Below the pieces are notes generated by a model. It saw only the letters and a list, made by a program, of their open reading frames with translations. It made no database searches and was not told the DNA's origin. Made by a program: the position numbers and the translations under genes. From Candidatus Cloacimonadota bacterium (GTDB lineage: Bacteria; Cloacimonadota; Cloacimonadia; Cloacimonadales; TCS61), in the NCBI GenBank assembly GCA_029932755.1, contig JAOZPK010000003.1:1-37682 (forward strand): a stretch of DNA of 37,682 nt, read 5' to 3'. This document shows, in pieces, positions 1-8,163 of the stretch (position 1 is the stretch's first letter; every line of letters starts with the position of its first letter).

Positions 1-96
1 CATTTAAAAAGCTGTTTTTAATGGATTTGCGTCAAGTTAAATAAAATATTACATAAGACAATTTATAATATATAATTAAATAAAAAATAATAAAAA

Positions 97-183
97 CTCA
101 GGTAAGCTCAAAAAAAACTTGACTCTCCCCGGAATTATCTCACGTTTGACTCAGAAGTTCTCAATAATTCTCATTTTTTCTCA
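97..183. promoter_or_regulatory. Phased CTCA repeats, candidate MraZ operator
   Basis: The tetramer CTCA (TGAG on the other strand) starts at 97, 107, 139, 150, 160, 170 and 180. The offsets 0, 10, 42, 53, 63, 73 and 83 fit multiples 0, 1, 4, 5, 6, 7 and 8 of 10.5 bp, so all copies face the same side of the helix. The last three read TTCTCA. Known MraZ operators are direct repeats of about 10-bp period just upstream of mraZ (TGGG-type in E. coli). Binding by this MraZ is inferred from position and period. Confidence 0.55.
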
Positions 184-236
184 AAAATGGGTTTTGCATA
201 ATAGAGTGGTTTTGTCAGCCTGACGAATCTTACATG

Positions 237-266
237 TTGCTCTCAGAAAGAATCTCCGCTTATAAT
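237..266 (+). promoter_or_regulatory. Candidate sigma-70-type promoter of the dcw cluster
   Basis: TTGCTC at 237-242 and a perfect TATAAT at 261-266 are separated by 18 bp. The predicted start would give a leader of about 90 nt before mraZ. The -35 overlaps the first copy of the CTCAGAAAGA direct repeat. An alternative -10, CATAAT at 197-202, lacks a clear -35. Confidence 0.45.
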
Positions 267-366
267 GGGATTCTTCGTCGAATGCCCACGTAAGTTCATC
301 CTCAGAAAGACAAACATATTATATTTTTGAGAATCTTCTATTACTCAAACGATTAAGGAGGTTGTG

Positions 367-807
367 ATGTCGGGTGAATTCTTAGGTACATTTCAAAACT
401 CGGTTAATAAGCTTAAATGGATCACTATTCCTGCCGTTTTTAAGAAGAAATTCAATCCGCAGATAAAGCAAACAGTTGTAATTACACTAGGACCGAATGG
501 AAATATTGCAATCTATCCTCTCGATAATTGGAATGAAAAAATTGATAAATTGAAAAATGGTGTCGACCGTGATAAACAGTTGCTTTCTAACCTGCGTACA
601 TTTGCCTCTTCCGAACAGAAAATGGAAAAAAACGGTAGAATAAAAATTGGTAGTGAGCTTTTGGAGATAGCCAATATTGAAGATAAGGTGATCATAAAGG
701 GAACCGGAAATTATATTTCCGTTTGGAGTCCGCAGAATTACGAACAATTCCGTCAGAAACGTTTAGAAGAACACAAGAAACAATTTAATTCTATGGATTA
801 TCAATAA
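367..807 (+). CDS. mraZ: Transcriptional regulator MraZ (divergent)
   Basis: MraZ is the DNA-binding autoregulator that usually opens dcw clusters; it forms rings and binds repeats upstream of its own gene. The protein has 146 residues from ATG 367. GTG 364 is in frame, but ATG 367 is better spaced from AAGGAGG at 355-361. Two SpoVT/AbrB-like halves are visible. The second keeps E-K-N-G-R near residue 90. The first, normally D-x-x-G-R followed by a beta strand, reads N-K-L-K-W before ITIP, so both the acidic residue and the arginine are lost. The gene overlaps rsmH by one base (TAATG). The family is certain from position and the IPAVF and NGR segments; DNA specificity may be altered. Confidence 0.9.
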   Translation: MSGEFLGTFQNSVNKLKWITIPAVFKKKFNPQIKQTVVITLGPNGNIAIYPLDNWNEKIDKLKNGVDRDKQLLSNLRTFASSEQKMEKNGRIKIGSELLEIANIEDKVIIKGTGNYISVWSPQNYEQFRQKRLEEHKKQFNSMDYQ

Positions 808-1739
808 TGAAAGAATACCACGTTCCGGTATTATTAACTGAATGTCTTGAAGCGTTGGATCTGCAGGATGGCAAAATTTATGTAGATGCAACCTTTGGTG
901 GTGGAGGTCATTCCCGCGCAATATTAGAAAGTGGAAAAGATATAAAATTATACGGTTTTGATCAAGATCCCGATTCAATTGAGCAAAGTAAGATCTTAAC
1001 AGAAAAATATCCTGAGAAATTTGTAATGATCAAAGAAAATTTTGCTAATATACGAACCGGACTTGCCCTTGAGAGAATAAAAAAGGTTGATGGCATACTT
1101 TTTGATCTTGGTGTTTCATCTCATCAAATCAATGATCCTGCCCGCGGCTTTAGCTTTAGTGGTGACGGAGACCTGAACATGCGAATGGATCAAGAGACCG
1201 AACTTACCGCTGCAGACGTGGTCAATACACACCCATTTGAAGAGCTTGCTAAAATATTTCGTGAATATGGTGAAGAGAAAGAAGCTGCCAGAATTGCCAG
1301 TAACATAATTTTAGAGAGATCTAAGAAAGAAATTCAGACAACTTTGCAGTTATCTACAATAATCGAGAATTGTATAATTTCCAAAAAGAGCATTAAAGCT
1401 AAAGCGAGGATCTTCCAAGCATTGCGGATCTACATCAATAAAGAGATGGAAGTTCTAAAAACAGCTCTGAATGATTCAGTTAAGATTTTGAATCCCGGTG
1501 GTAGAATTGTTGTTATTTCTTATCATAGTTTAGAAGACAGAATTGTTAAGAACATCTTTAAATATGAAGCGAAATCGTGCATCTGTCCACCTGAATTCCC
1601 ATTATGTGTTTGTGATAAGGTGGCAACCTTAAATATAATATCGAGAAAGCCTATCGTTCCAACTGTGCGAGAGATAGAAAATAATCCGCGTGCCAGAAGC
1701 GCAAAATTAAGAATTGCCCAAAAGAGGGAGGTTTCATGA
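807..1739 (+). CDS. rsmH: 16S rRNA (cytosine(1402)-N(4))-methyltransferase
   Basis: RsmH (MraW) transfers methyl from S-adenosylmethionine to N4 of C1402 in the ribosomal P site and is normally the second dcw gene. The 310 residues match the usual family length. The N-terminus HVPVLL, the SAM-binding loop DATFGGGGHS at residues 27-36, FDLGVSSHQ, RGFSF and the late VISYHSLEDR block are all present, followed by a cysteine-containing stretch (CICPPEFPLCVC) typical of the family. The start overlaps the mraZ stop (TAATG), and the stop overlaps the next start (ATGA), which implies translational coupling. No anomaly was seen. Confidence 0.97.
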   Translation: MKEYHVPVLLTECLEALDLQDGKIYVDATFGGGGHSRAILESGKDIKLYGFDQDPDSIEQSKILTEKYPEKFVMIKENFANIRTGLALERIKKVDGILFDLGVSSHQINDPARGFSFSGDGDLNMRMDQETELTAADVVNTHPFEELAKIFREYGEEKEAARIASNIILERSKKEIQTTLQLSTIIENCIISKKSIKAKARIFQALRIYINKEMEVLKTALNDSVKILNPGGRIVVISYHSLEDRIVKNIFKYEAKSCICPPEFPLCVCDKVATLNIISRKPIVPTVREIENNPRARSAKLRIAQKREVS

Positions 1740-2065
1740 ACTGGAAAATAATTACCATTGCACTATTAATTATTGTTTCAATATTTTGTCATTATAGTAA
1801 TAAACACAAGATCATAGTTTACGGACGCAAACTTGATGAGTCACGGGAACTTTATCAAGCCCAGAAGGTTAATAATTTAGATCTCTTAACTTTGAACAGT
1901 AAACTAAGTTCTCGCGACCGTATCCAAAGACTTGCCTCACAAAATCTGGATATGTTCTTTCCTGCCGATAATGAGAATGTACACAATATTAAATTTGATA
2001 ATAAGAAAGAGACCTTCCGCCTTATTGATTACATTGTCCCCTCGGCTGAAGCACTAACCAGGTAA
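1736..2065 (+). CDS. ftsL: FtsL-like cell division protein
   Basis: A 109-residue bitopic protein lying between rsmH and ftsI, the normal place of ftsL. Residues 4-22 form one hydrophobic segment. The region after it (about 30-75) is polar and heptad-like, as expected for the coiled coil that pairs with FtsB/DivIC in the periplasm and links to FtsQ and FtsW-FtsI. The sequence is too divergent for recognition by motif, so the name rests mainly on position, size and topology. It starts inside the rsmH stop (ATGA). A terminator-like hairpin follows its stop codon directly. Confidence 0.75.
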   Translation: MNWKIITIALLIIVSIFCHYSNKHKIIVYGRKLDESRELYQAQKVNNLDLLTLNSKLSSRDRIQRLASQNLDMFFPADNENVHNIKFDNKKETFRLIDYIVPSAEALTR

Positions 2066-2072
2066 TATTATT

Positions 2073-2099
2073 GCTCATTCAAACGAATGAGCTTTTTTT
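2073..2099 (+). terminator. Terminator-like hairpin abutting the ftsI start
   Basis: GCTCATTC (2073-2080), loop AAAC, GAATGAGC (2085-2092), then seven T residues (2093-2099). The stem is a perfect 8 bp and the T-tract runs straight into the ATG of ftsI at 2100. It has all features of an intrinsic terminator, yet sits inside the operon, so it may act as an attenuator. The ftsI start therefore has no ordinary Shine-Dalgarno sequence. Confidence 0.75.
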
Positions 2100-4280
2100 A
2101 TGAATATTAGAATAAAATTTTTCTTAGCTTTCAACTTACTATTTATCCTTATTTGGATCGGTTATCTATTTTCAATTCAAATTTTAGATGCTCATAAACT
2201 AAAAGCGACTGTGCAGATCCGCCAAAATCCTTCCAAAGAGATATTGATACCAAATCGCGGGAACATTTATGATCGAGAAGGTGAACTGTTGGTAAGCTCA
2301 GTAAAATATTATCAACTCGATGTGGATAGACGTGCCATAATTAATGATTGCAAGAATAATTCAGAATTAACAGTCAAAGAAGTATTTAGCAAAATTGCCA
2401 AAATAATTTCAGAGAATAGTGTGGCAAAGAAAAATTTCCTATTAAAACGTTTAAATAAAAAGCCCCAATATTCAAGTGTTTATCTCACAACTGATATTTC
2501 AGAAAATCAACTCCATATTATTAAACAGGAATTCGCAAAAGAGAAAATAAATGGATTGGTTGCTTCATTCAGCAACATTAAACGTTCATACCCTCACGAT
2601 AAACTTGGTTCTAATTTCTTAGGAATTATAGATGATTGTAAACAGGGAAGTTCGAATAATTCTATCTATACTACTATTGGGAAAAATGGAATTGAGGCAA
2701 CTTACAATAAGCAACTCTGTGGAGAAATTGGTTGGAGAGAAACGATCTACGATGCTAATAATAGGATGATCCCGCTTTTATTCCTTAAAGAAAAATCTGC
2801 TCAGCCCGGTAAATCTGTTTATCTCACAATTGATATGGAAATCCAGGAAATTTTGGAAGAGAAATTGATAATCGGCCTTAAAGAATATAAAGCAAAGAAT
2901 GCAATTGGTATTGTTATGGATCCATTTTCAGGTGAAATATTGGCAATGGCAGGTCTTAACAAAGATCATAAAAAAAAATCTGCAAAAGAACTGCGTTCGG
3001 TTACTAATATTGCAGCTTCTTTCATGTTCGAACCGGGCTCCACCTTAAAACCGATCACAGCTCTTCTCGCTTTAGAAAAAAATATCTATAAACCATCAGA
3101 TATAGTTGACTGTACAGATTATCACCTGGAATATGAACAAGAAGAACGGATTATCAAAGACGATCATAAGTATAAAACACTCAGTTTTAAGGATATTATT
3201 GCTTATTCTAGTAATGTTGGGATTAGCAGGATAGTTGAGAAAATCGGCAGCAAAGTACTTTATGAGCGCATGATCGCAATGGGGTTTGGTCATAAAACAG
3301 GATCTAATATTTCGGGTGAAGCATCAGGGATATTCCGAAAACTTAAAGACTGGCAGGGTTTCTCACTTCACTCGATCTCTTTTGGTCAGGAAATTTCCGT
3401 GAGTGCATTACAGTTGGCAAATGCTTATTGCTCGCTGGCTAACGGCGGAAAGGTGATGCAACCGCATCTGATTAAAGAGATAAGAGACAAGAACAATAAA
3501 ATAATTACTTCTTATAAACCGAAAGTTTTACGGAAGATTTCCGATAAGAGATCTCTCGATACATTAAAAGTTTTCTTAAAAAGCGTAGTAGATTATGGAA
3601 CTGCTACCGGAACAAAGTTGGAACATCTTACAATAGCCGGGAAAACAGGTACTTCCGAAAAAGCGATAAGTGGAAAAATTGGATATGAAGAAGAAAAATA
3701 CACTTCTGTTTTCGCAGGATTCTTCCCTGTAAATAAACCTCAGTACGTTATGGTGATCATATATGATGAAGCAGATTACAAATCATACTCTTATTATGCT
3801 TCACTTTCTGCTGTTCCCACCTTTAGAGATGTTGTTAAAAAAATAGTTAATCTTCCGGATACAGATGTAATTGCCAATGTGAAAGAAGATAATAAAAAAT
3901 TTGTTTTCGCTCCTGACGTAACCGGACTGCAATTAGAAAAAGCAATTAAAATTTTACAAAAAGAAGGAATAAATTTCATCGTAACCGGTGATAATAAAGA
4001 TGGGGAAATAATCAATCAATACCCTAAACCCAACACCTCATTTGATAAAAATGAGAAGATCATCCTTAACCTTGACAATAAACAGGATGCCGAGCAAATG
4101 AATGTCGATGCTTATGCAATGCCGGATCTGATGGGATTGAGCCTTAGAAAGGCAATTGCCATATCAAACAGAAGCAGTGTAAAGCTGGTGATCCGCGGGA
4201 ATGGGATCATCTCAGCTCAGTCAATAAAACCGGGTTCTAATATTAAATTTGGAGAAGTATGTACAGTAACGGCAAAATGA
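2100..4280 (+). CDS. ftsI: Peptidoglycan transpeptidase FtsI (class B PBP) with two PASTA domains
   Basis: FtsI/PBP3 cross-links septal peptidoglycan together with the glycosyltransferase FtsW. The 726 residues contain an N-terminal membrane anchor (about 7-28), a dimerisation region with RGNIYDREG near 53, and the transpeptidase domain. The catalytic motifs are S314-T-L-K317, S370-S-N372 and K515-T-G517. Two PASTA domains follow (about 600-660 and 670-726), starting FAPDVTGLQLEKA and AMPDLMGLSLRKA. PASTA domains bind peptidoglycan; they are usual in Gram-positive FtsI homologues and also occur in some FCB bacteria. The start at 2100 is needed to keep the membrane anchor, although it directly follows a terminator-like hairpin and has no clear ribosome-binding site. 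The 3' end overlaps murEF. Confidence 0.95.
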   Translation: MNIRIKFFLAFNLLFILIWIGYLFSIQILDAHKLKATVQIRQNPSKEILIPNRGNIYDREGELLVSSVKYYQLDVDRRAIINDCKNNSELTVKEVFSKIAKIISENSVAKKNFLLKRLNKKPQYSSVYLTTDISENQLHIIKQEFAKEKINGLVASFSNIKRSYPHDKLGSNFLGIIDDCKQGSSNNSIYTTIGKNGIEATYNKQLCGEIGWRETIYDANNRMIPLLFLKEKSAQPGKSVYLTIDMEIQEILEEKLIIGLKEYKAKNAIGIVMDPFSGEILAMAGLNKDHKKKSAKELRSVTNIAASFMFEPGSTLKPITALLALEKNIYKPSDIVDCTDYHLEYEQEERIIKDDHKYKTLSFKDIIAYSSNVGISRIVEKIGSKVLYERMIAMGFGHKTGSNISGEASGIFRKLKDWQGFSLHSISFGQEISVSALQLANAYCSLANGGKVMQPHLIKEIRDKNNKIITSYKPKVLRKISDKRSLDTLKVFLKSVVDYGTATGTKLEHLTIAGKTGTSEKAISGKIGYEEEKYTSVFAGFFPVNKPQYVMVIIYDEADYKSYSYYASLSAVPTFRDVVKKIVNLPDTDVIANVKEDNKKFVFAPDVTGLQLEKAIKILQKEGINFIVTGDNKDGEIINQYPKPNTSFDKNEKIILNLDNKQDAEQMNVDAYAMPDLMGLSLRKAIAISNRSSVKLVIRGNGIISAQSIKPGSNIKFGEVCTVTAK

Positions 4281-7042
4281 TCCCAATTGCTGAGATCATA
4301 ACAATATTGCAAAAACATGAGCTTCTAATAGAGAACATTAATACTTCTTCTTCAAATAGATATTCCGGTATTCAAACCGATTCCAGAAAGATCAGGGAAG
4401 GGCATGTTTTCGTTTGCATTTTCGGTTTTGTAGTCGATGGACATGATTACGCTCAAAAAGCTGTTGATAGCGGTGCAAAACTTTTAATCGTTGAAAGAGA
4501 ACTTAAAATTGATATCCCCCAGATAGTTGTATTAAATGCACGAAAAGCAACCGCTTTATTGGCAACATTATTTTTTGACAATCCTTCTAAAAAATTAAAG
4601 ATAATTGGAATAACCGGTACAAATGGGAAAACAACTATTGGCAGTATCTTGGAACATATTCTCACTGATAATGGTAAAAAAGTTGGTTTAATTGGAACTC
4701 TGGGCTACTCTATAAATGGCGTTACCCATAAATCTGAAAGAACAACACCCGACATCATCGTTCTGAATACGATCTTCTGTAAAATGATCGATGAAAAAGT
4801 AGAATTTGTGATCATGGAAGTTTCTTCACACGCTTTATCGTTAGATAGAACATTCGCAATACATTTTCATACTGCTGTTTTCACAAATCTCACTCAAGAT
4901 CATCTCGATTTTCACTTAACCTTAAATGAATATGCAAAAACAAAATTTAAATTATTTGAAAATGCCGATAGGGCTTTTATCAATATTGATGATGAACACG
5001 GCGAAAGATTATACAATAAATGCTCATTCACTAAATATGGAATTTCATTCAAAGAAGGAGAAATTGTTATTGGAGAACATGATTACAGTATCTCCGGTTC
5101 AAACTTCAAGCTAAGTTTTAATGATAATGAATTCCAACTTAAAACAAATTTAATAGGTAAATACAATATCTTTAATACTGCAACTGCATTTTCTGTGGCA
5201 CTTGAACTATTAGGAATATCAAGTTCGAAACAGATTAGCGGATCTATTAATAATCTCAACTGTATTCCCGGCAGATTACAGCAAGTTCCAAACGATAATA
5301 ATATTGGCGTTTACATAGATTATGCCCACACACCTGATGCACTGGAAAACGTATTAGCAACACTTAAGAAGATCAAGAAAAAAAAGATGATCTGCGTATT
5401 TGGAGCAGGTGGCAGCAGGGATAAAACCAAACGGCCTAAAATGCTTAAAGCTGCCAAATACGCTGATAGAATAATAATTACAAATGATAATCCGCGTGAT
5501 GAGGAACCTGCTGAAATCATTCGCGATATAATAAAAGATGCAGAAGAAAATATTCCATTCTGGATAATCCGCGACAGAAAGAGAGCAATTCAAACTGCAA
5601 TAAATTTCGCGAAAGAGAACGACGTCGTTCTCATTGCCGGGAAAGGTCATGAAAGATATCAGGAGATCAAAGGAAAAAAATTTGACTTCGATGATATAAA
5701 AGAAGCAGAAAATGCACTTGATCATTCGTTTGATTATAATAATTCCCTTTCACTTCCGCTTGATCCTCTTCAACTTGAACTGATCTTCCAGCAAAACCTG
5801 ATGATCAATAATGATCCCTTAATTGAAAATATTTCTACTGATTCACGTTCAATAAAAGAGAATTCTCTTTTCTTTGCTTTAAAGGGTGAAAACTTTGATG
5901 GTCATGATTATGTTGAGAAAATACTCAAAAAGAAGAATTGTTGGGCAGTTGTAAACATGGATTACCAGAGCAATTCAAGAAATATTATTCGGGTAAAAAA
6001 CACATTAGAAGCTTTTGCCCTGCTGGCAAAGATCTATAAAAATCAGTTCGATCTGACTACAATTGCTTTAACCGGAAGTTTTGGGAAAACAACAATGAAA
6101 GAATATTTGTATAATATTCTATCTGAAATTGCTCCTACGCATAAAACATTTGGTAATGAGAATAATCTCATTGGTGTTCCCAAAACGATTTTTCGGCTTG
6201 ATCCCAGGTATAAATATTCAGTTTTAGAACTTGGAACAAATCAGTTCGGAGAAATTGAAAAGCTGGTTATGATCACAAATCCCGATATTGGTGTTATTAT
6301 TTCTATTGGAGCTTCGCATCTTGAATTCTTAAATGATGAATTTGGCGTTTTCAAAGAAAAAACAGCACTCTTCCAACACGATCTTAAAGATAAGTTTTTT
6401 CCTGCTGATGATGATAGATTTAAGAAATTCTCAGGAGTCTCCTTTGGTTCTTCTCCACATTCTGATTTCAGATTCACAAATATTCATACAGAAAATGATA
6501 TTACAAAGTTTAAAGTAAATGAGATAGAGTTTTCCATTCCAACTCCATTCAAAGATTACTCACTAAATGCCGGAATCGCAATTGCCATTGCATTAAAATT
6601 ACAGATTGGCAAAAATGTGATCCAAACCGGATTAAATAAACCACTTCAAATCTCTCAAAGAATGGAGATAATCAAACAAAATGGGAAAACACTTCTGGTT
6701 GATTGCTATAATGCAAATCCTGATTCCATGAAAGCTGCACTTGTATTCTGGAATGAATACGAAGTGGAAAAACCGCATTATGCAATTCTCGGAGATATGC
6801 TGGAACTTGGAAAATTGACAAAAGAACTGCACAAAAATATGTTGATCGTGCTTAAAGAGATGGATTATAAACAGTTAATCTCTGTTGGAATTGTATCACG
6901 TGCATTCAATGCTGATGCACATTTTGAAGATGTTGATAAATTTTTATCATCTGGGATGCTGGAAAAGATTCCAGAAAATGCTGTTGTCTTGATCAAAGCT
7001 TCTCATGGAATTAAATTAGAAAAAATAATAGGAAGGATTTAA
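4259..7042 (+). CDS. murE-murF: Fused UDP-MurNAc-tripeptide synthetase / UDP-MurNAc-pentapeptide synthetase
   Basis: A single 927-residue frame joins two Mur ligases. Residues 1 to about 485 are MurE: ATP loop GTNGKTT (120-126), VSSHAL, and D410-N-P-R413, the signature of enzymes adding meso-diaminopimelate. From about 500 to 927 lies a complete MurF: N-terminal STDSRSI, ATP loop SFGKTT with lysine at about 610, NENNLIGVP, and DCYNANPDSM. The linker is only about 15-20 residues. The fusion would couple addition of the third residue with D-Ala-D-Ala. MurE-MurF fusions are known elsewhere, for example in Bordetella. ATG 4259 has GGAG at 4251-4254; ATG 4277 overlaps the ftsI stop as ATGA but lacks an upstream site, so the start is uncertain by six codons. 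Confidence 0.95.
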   Translation: MYSNGKMIPIAEIITILQKHELLIENINTSSSNRYSGIQTDSRKIREGHVFVCIFGFVVDGHDYAQKAVDSGAKLLIVERELKIDIPQIVVLNARKATALLATLFFDNPSKKLKIIGITGTNGKTTIGSILEHILTDNGKKVGLIGTLGYSINGVTHKSERTTPDIIVLNTIFCKMIDEKVEFVIMEVSSHALSLDRTFAIHFHTAVFTNLTQDHLDFHLTLNEYAKTKFKLFENADRAFINIDDEHGERLYNKCSFTKYGISFKEGEIVIGEHDYSISGSNFKLSFNDNEFQLKTNLIGKYNIFNTATAFSVALELLGISSSKQISGSINNLNCIPGRLQQVPNDNNIGVYIDYAHTPDALENVLATLKKIKKKKMICVFGAGGSRDKTKRPKMLKAAKYADRIIITNDNPRDEEPAEIIRDIIKDAEENIPFWIIRDRKRAIQTAINFAKENDVVLIAGKGHERYQEIKGKKFDFDDIKEAENALDHSFDYNNSLSLPLDPLQLELIFQQNLMINNDPLIENISTDSRSIKENSLFFALKGENFDGHDYVEKILKKKNCWAVVNMDYQSNSRNIIRVKNTLEAFALLAKIYKNQFDLTTIALTGSFGKTTMKEYLYNILSEIAPTHKTFGNENNLIGVPKTIFRLDPRYKYSVLELGTNQFGEIEKLVMITNPDIGVIISIGASHLEFLNDEFGVFKEKTALFQHDLKDKFFPADDDRFKKFSGVSFGSSPHSDFRFTNIHTENDITKFKVNEIEFSIPTPFKDYSLNAGIAIAIALKLQIGKNVIQTGLNKPLQISQRMEIIKQNGKTLLVDCYNANPDSMKAALVFWNEYEVEKPHYAILGDMLELGKLTKELHKNMLIVLKEMDYKQLISVGIVSRAFNADAHFEDVDKFLSSGMLEKIPENAVVLIKASHGIKLEKIIGRI

Positions 7043-7044
7043 AA

Positions 7045-8160
7045 ATGTTCTATCACCTTTTTGCCCCTTTAGCCAATACGGAAATACTCGGGTACAACTT
7101 ATTTAGAGTATTTCAGTATGTAACATTTCGTTCGATCGCAGCTTTTATCACTGCAATTTTTTTCTCGATATTGTTAGGACCTAAATTTATTAAAATGCTG
7201 AAAAAACACCAAGCTGTTGAAAGTATTAATGATTACGTTCCCATCTCACATAAAGAAAAAGAAGGAACTCCTACAATGGGAGGTCTCATTGTGATTTGCA
7301 GTATTTTACTTTCTGTACTTTTATGGAATAACCTTATAAATAGTTATGTTCTCATCATGATAATTACAACTATCTGGTTAGGTGCAACTGGTTTCTTGGA
7401 TGACTACCTTAAAAATTTCTTAAAGATGAAAAAAGGGTTGATCGCAAAATATAAATTACTTTCTCAGATCGCACTGGGTTTACTAATCGCATTTGCTTTA
7501 TATTATGGTGCACAAGATCCCGATATTATCACGAAAATTAATCTACCATTTTTCAAAGGTAATTCAATCCAATTAAGACTCCTTTTTATTCCATTTGTTG
7601 TTTTTATGGTTACCGCAACTTCAAATGCAGTAAATTTAACAGATGGATTGGATGGATTAGCAGGCGGAACCGTTGCAATAGCAGCATTGGGACTGGGAAT
7701 AATGGCTTATATTAAAGGTAATTTTGTTTTAGCAGGATATCTGAATTTGGATTTTATTCAAAACGCAGGTGAACTAACAGTATTTATTGCTGCACTAATT
7801 GGAACTTTACTCGGATTTTTATGGTATAATGTAAAACCAGCTCAGATCATACTTGGAGATACGGGATCACTTTCTTTGGGTGGGATATTAGCCGCTCTTG
7901 CAGTGTTGCTGAGAGAAGAGTTTTTCTTTGTCATTGTTGGTGGCATATTTGTTGTGGAAGCTCTTTCCACAATTATTCAACGTTATCACTTTAAATATAC
8001 AAGAGTTAAAACTGGAACAGGAAAACGTGTTTTCCTTTGTGCTCCGATACATCATCATTACGAACTAAAAGGAATCTCAGAAGAAAAGATCGTGGTCCGC
8101 TTCTGGATCATTGCTGCACTTCTTGTGGGTATAGGTTTGGCGACTTTAAAACTAAGGTAG
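7045..8160 (+). CDS. mraY: Phospho-N-acetylmuramoyl-pentapeptide transferase
   Basis: MraY attaches phospho-MurNAc-pentapeptide to undecaprenyl phosphate at the inner membrane, giving lipid I. The 371 residues include about ten hydrophobic helices. Family motifs visible are KEGTPTMGG, GFLDDYLKN with the paired aspartates, NAVNLTDGLDGLAGG, LGDTGSLSLGG and PIHHHYELKG near the C-terminus. It starts two bases after the murEF stop, with GGAAGGA at 7031-7037 as ribosome-binding site. Length and motifs are all normal. Confidence 0.97.
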   Translation: MFYHLFAPLANTEILGYNLFRVFQYVTFRSIAAFITAIFFSILLGPKFIKMLKKHQAVESINDYVPISHKEKEGTPTMGGLIVICSILLSVLLWNNLINSYVLIMIITTIWLGATGFLDDYLKNFLKMKKGLIAKYKLLSQIALGLLIAFALYYGAQDPDIITKINLPFFKGNSIQLRLLFIPFVVFMVTATSNAVNLTDGLDGLAGGTVAIAALGLGIMAYIKGNFVLAGYLNLDFIQNAGELTVFIAALIGTLLGFLWYNVKPAQIILGDTGSLSLGGILAALAVLLREEFFFVIVGGIFVVEALSTIIQRYHFKYTRVKTGTGKRVFLCAPIHHHYELKGISEEKIVVRFWIIAALLVGIGLATLKLR

Positions 8161-8163
8161 GAA

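Larger units (their letters stand above)
1..366 (+). promoter_or_regulatory. Non-coding leader of the dcw cluster
   Basis: No gene is supported in this stretch. It is AT-rich to about 118. It then holds the helically phased CTCA series (97-183), a possible -10 CATAAT (197-202), a better promoter candidate (237-266), a 10-bp direct repeat CTCAGAAAGA at 242-251 and 301-310, and a TTTGAG/CTCAAA inverted repeat (326-331 and 344-349). The AAGGAGG ribosome-binding site of mraZ is at 355-361. The layout looks like a regulated promoter with a leader of roughly 90 nt. Confidence 0.7.

Noticed and set aside
1..3. CAT at the left edge could be the start codon of a minus-strand gene leaving the window
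   Set aside because: Three bases cannot support a gene, and no minus-strand ribosome-binding site could be judged with confidence.
188..270. TGGG-like words that might be classical MraZ boxes
   Set aside because: They are at 188, 207 (TGGT) and 266, not in 10-bp register, so they do not fit the known box pattern.
5354..5725. Minus-strand frame inside murE-murF and similar long frames opposite ftsZ, argF and the ligase gene
   Set aside because: These are shadows of strongly coding genes, have no start signals, and their products are low-complexity or cysteine-rich without motifs.
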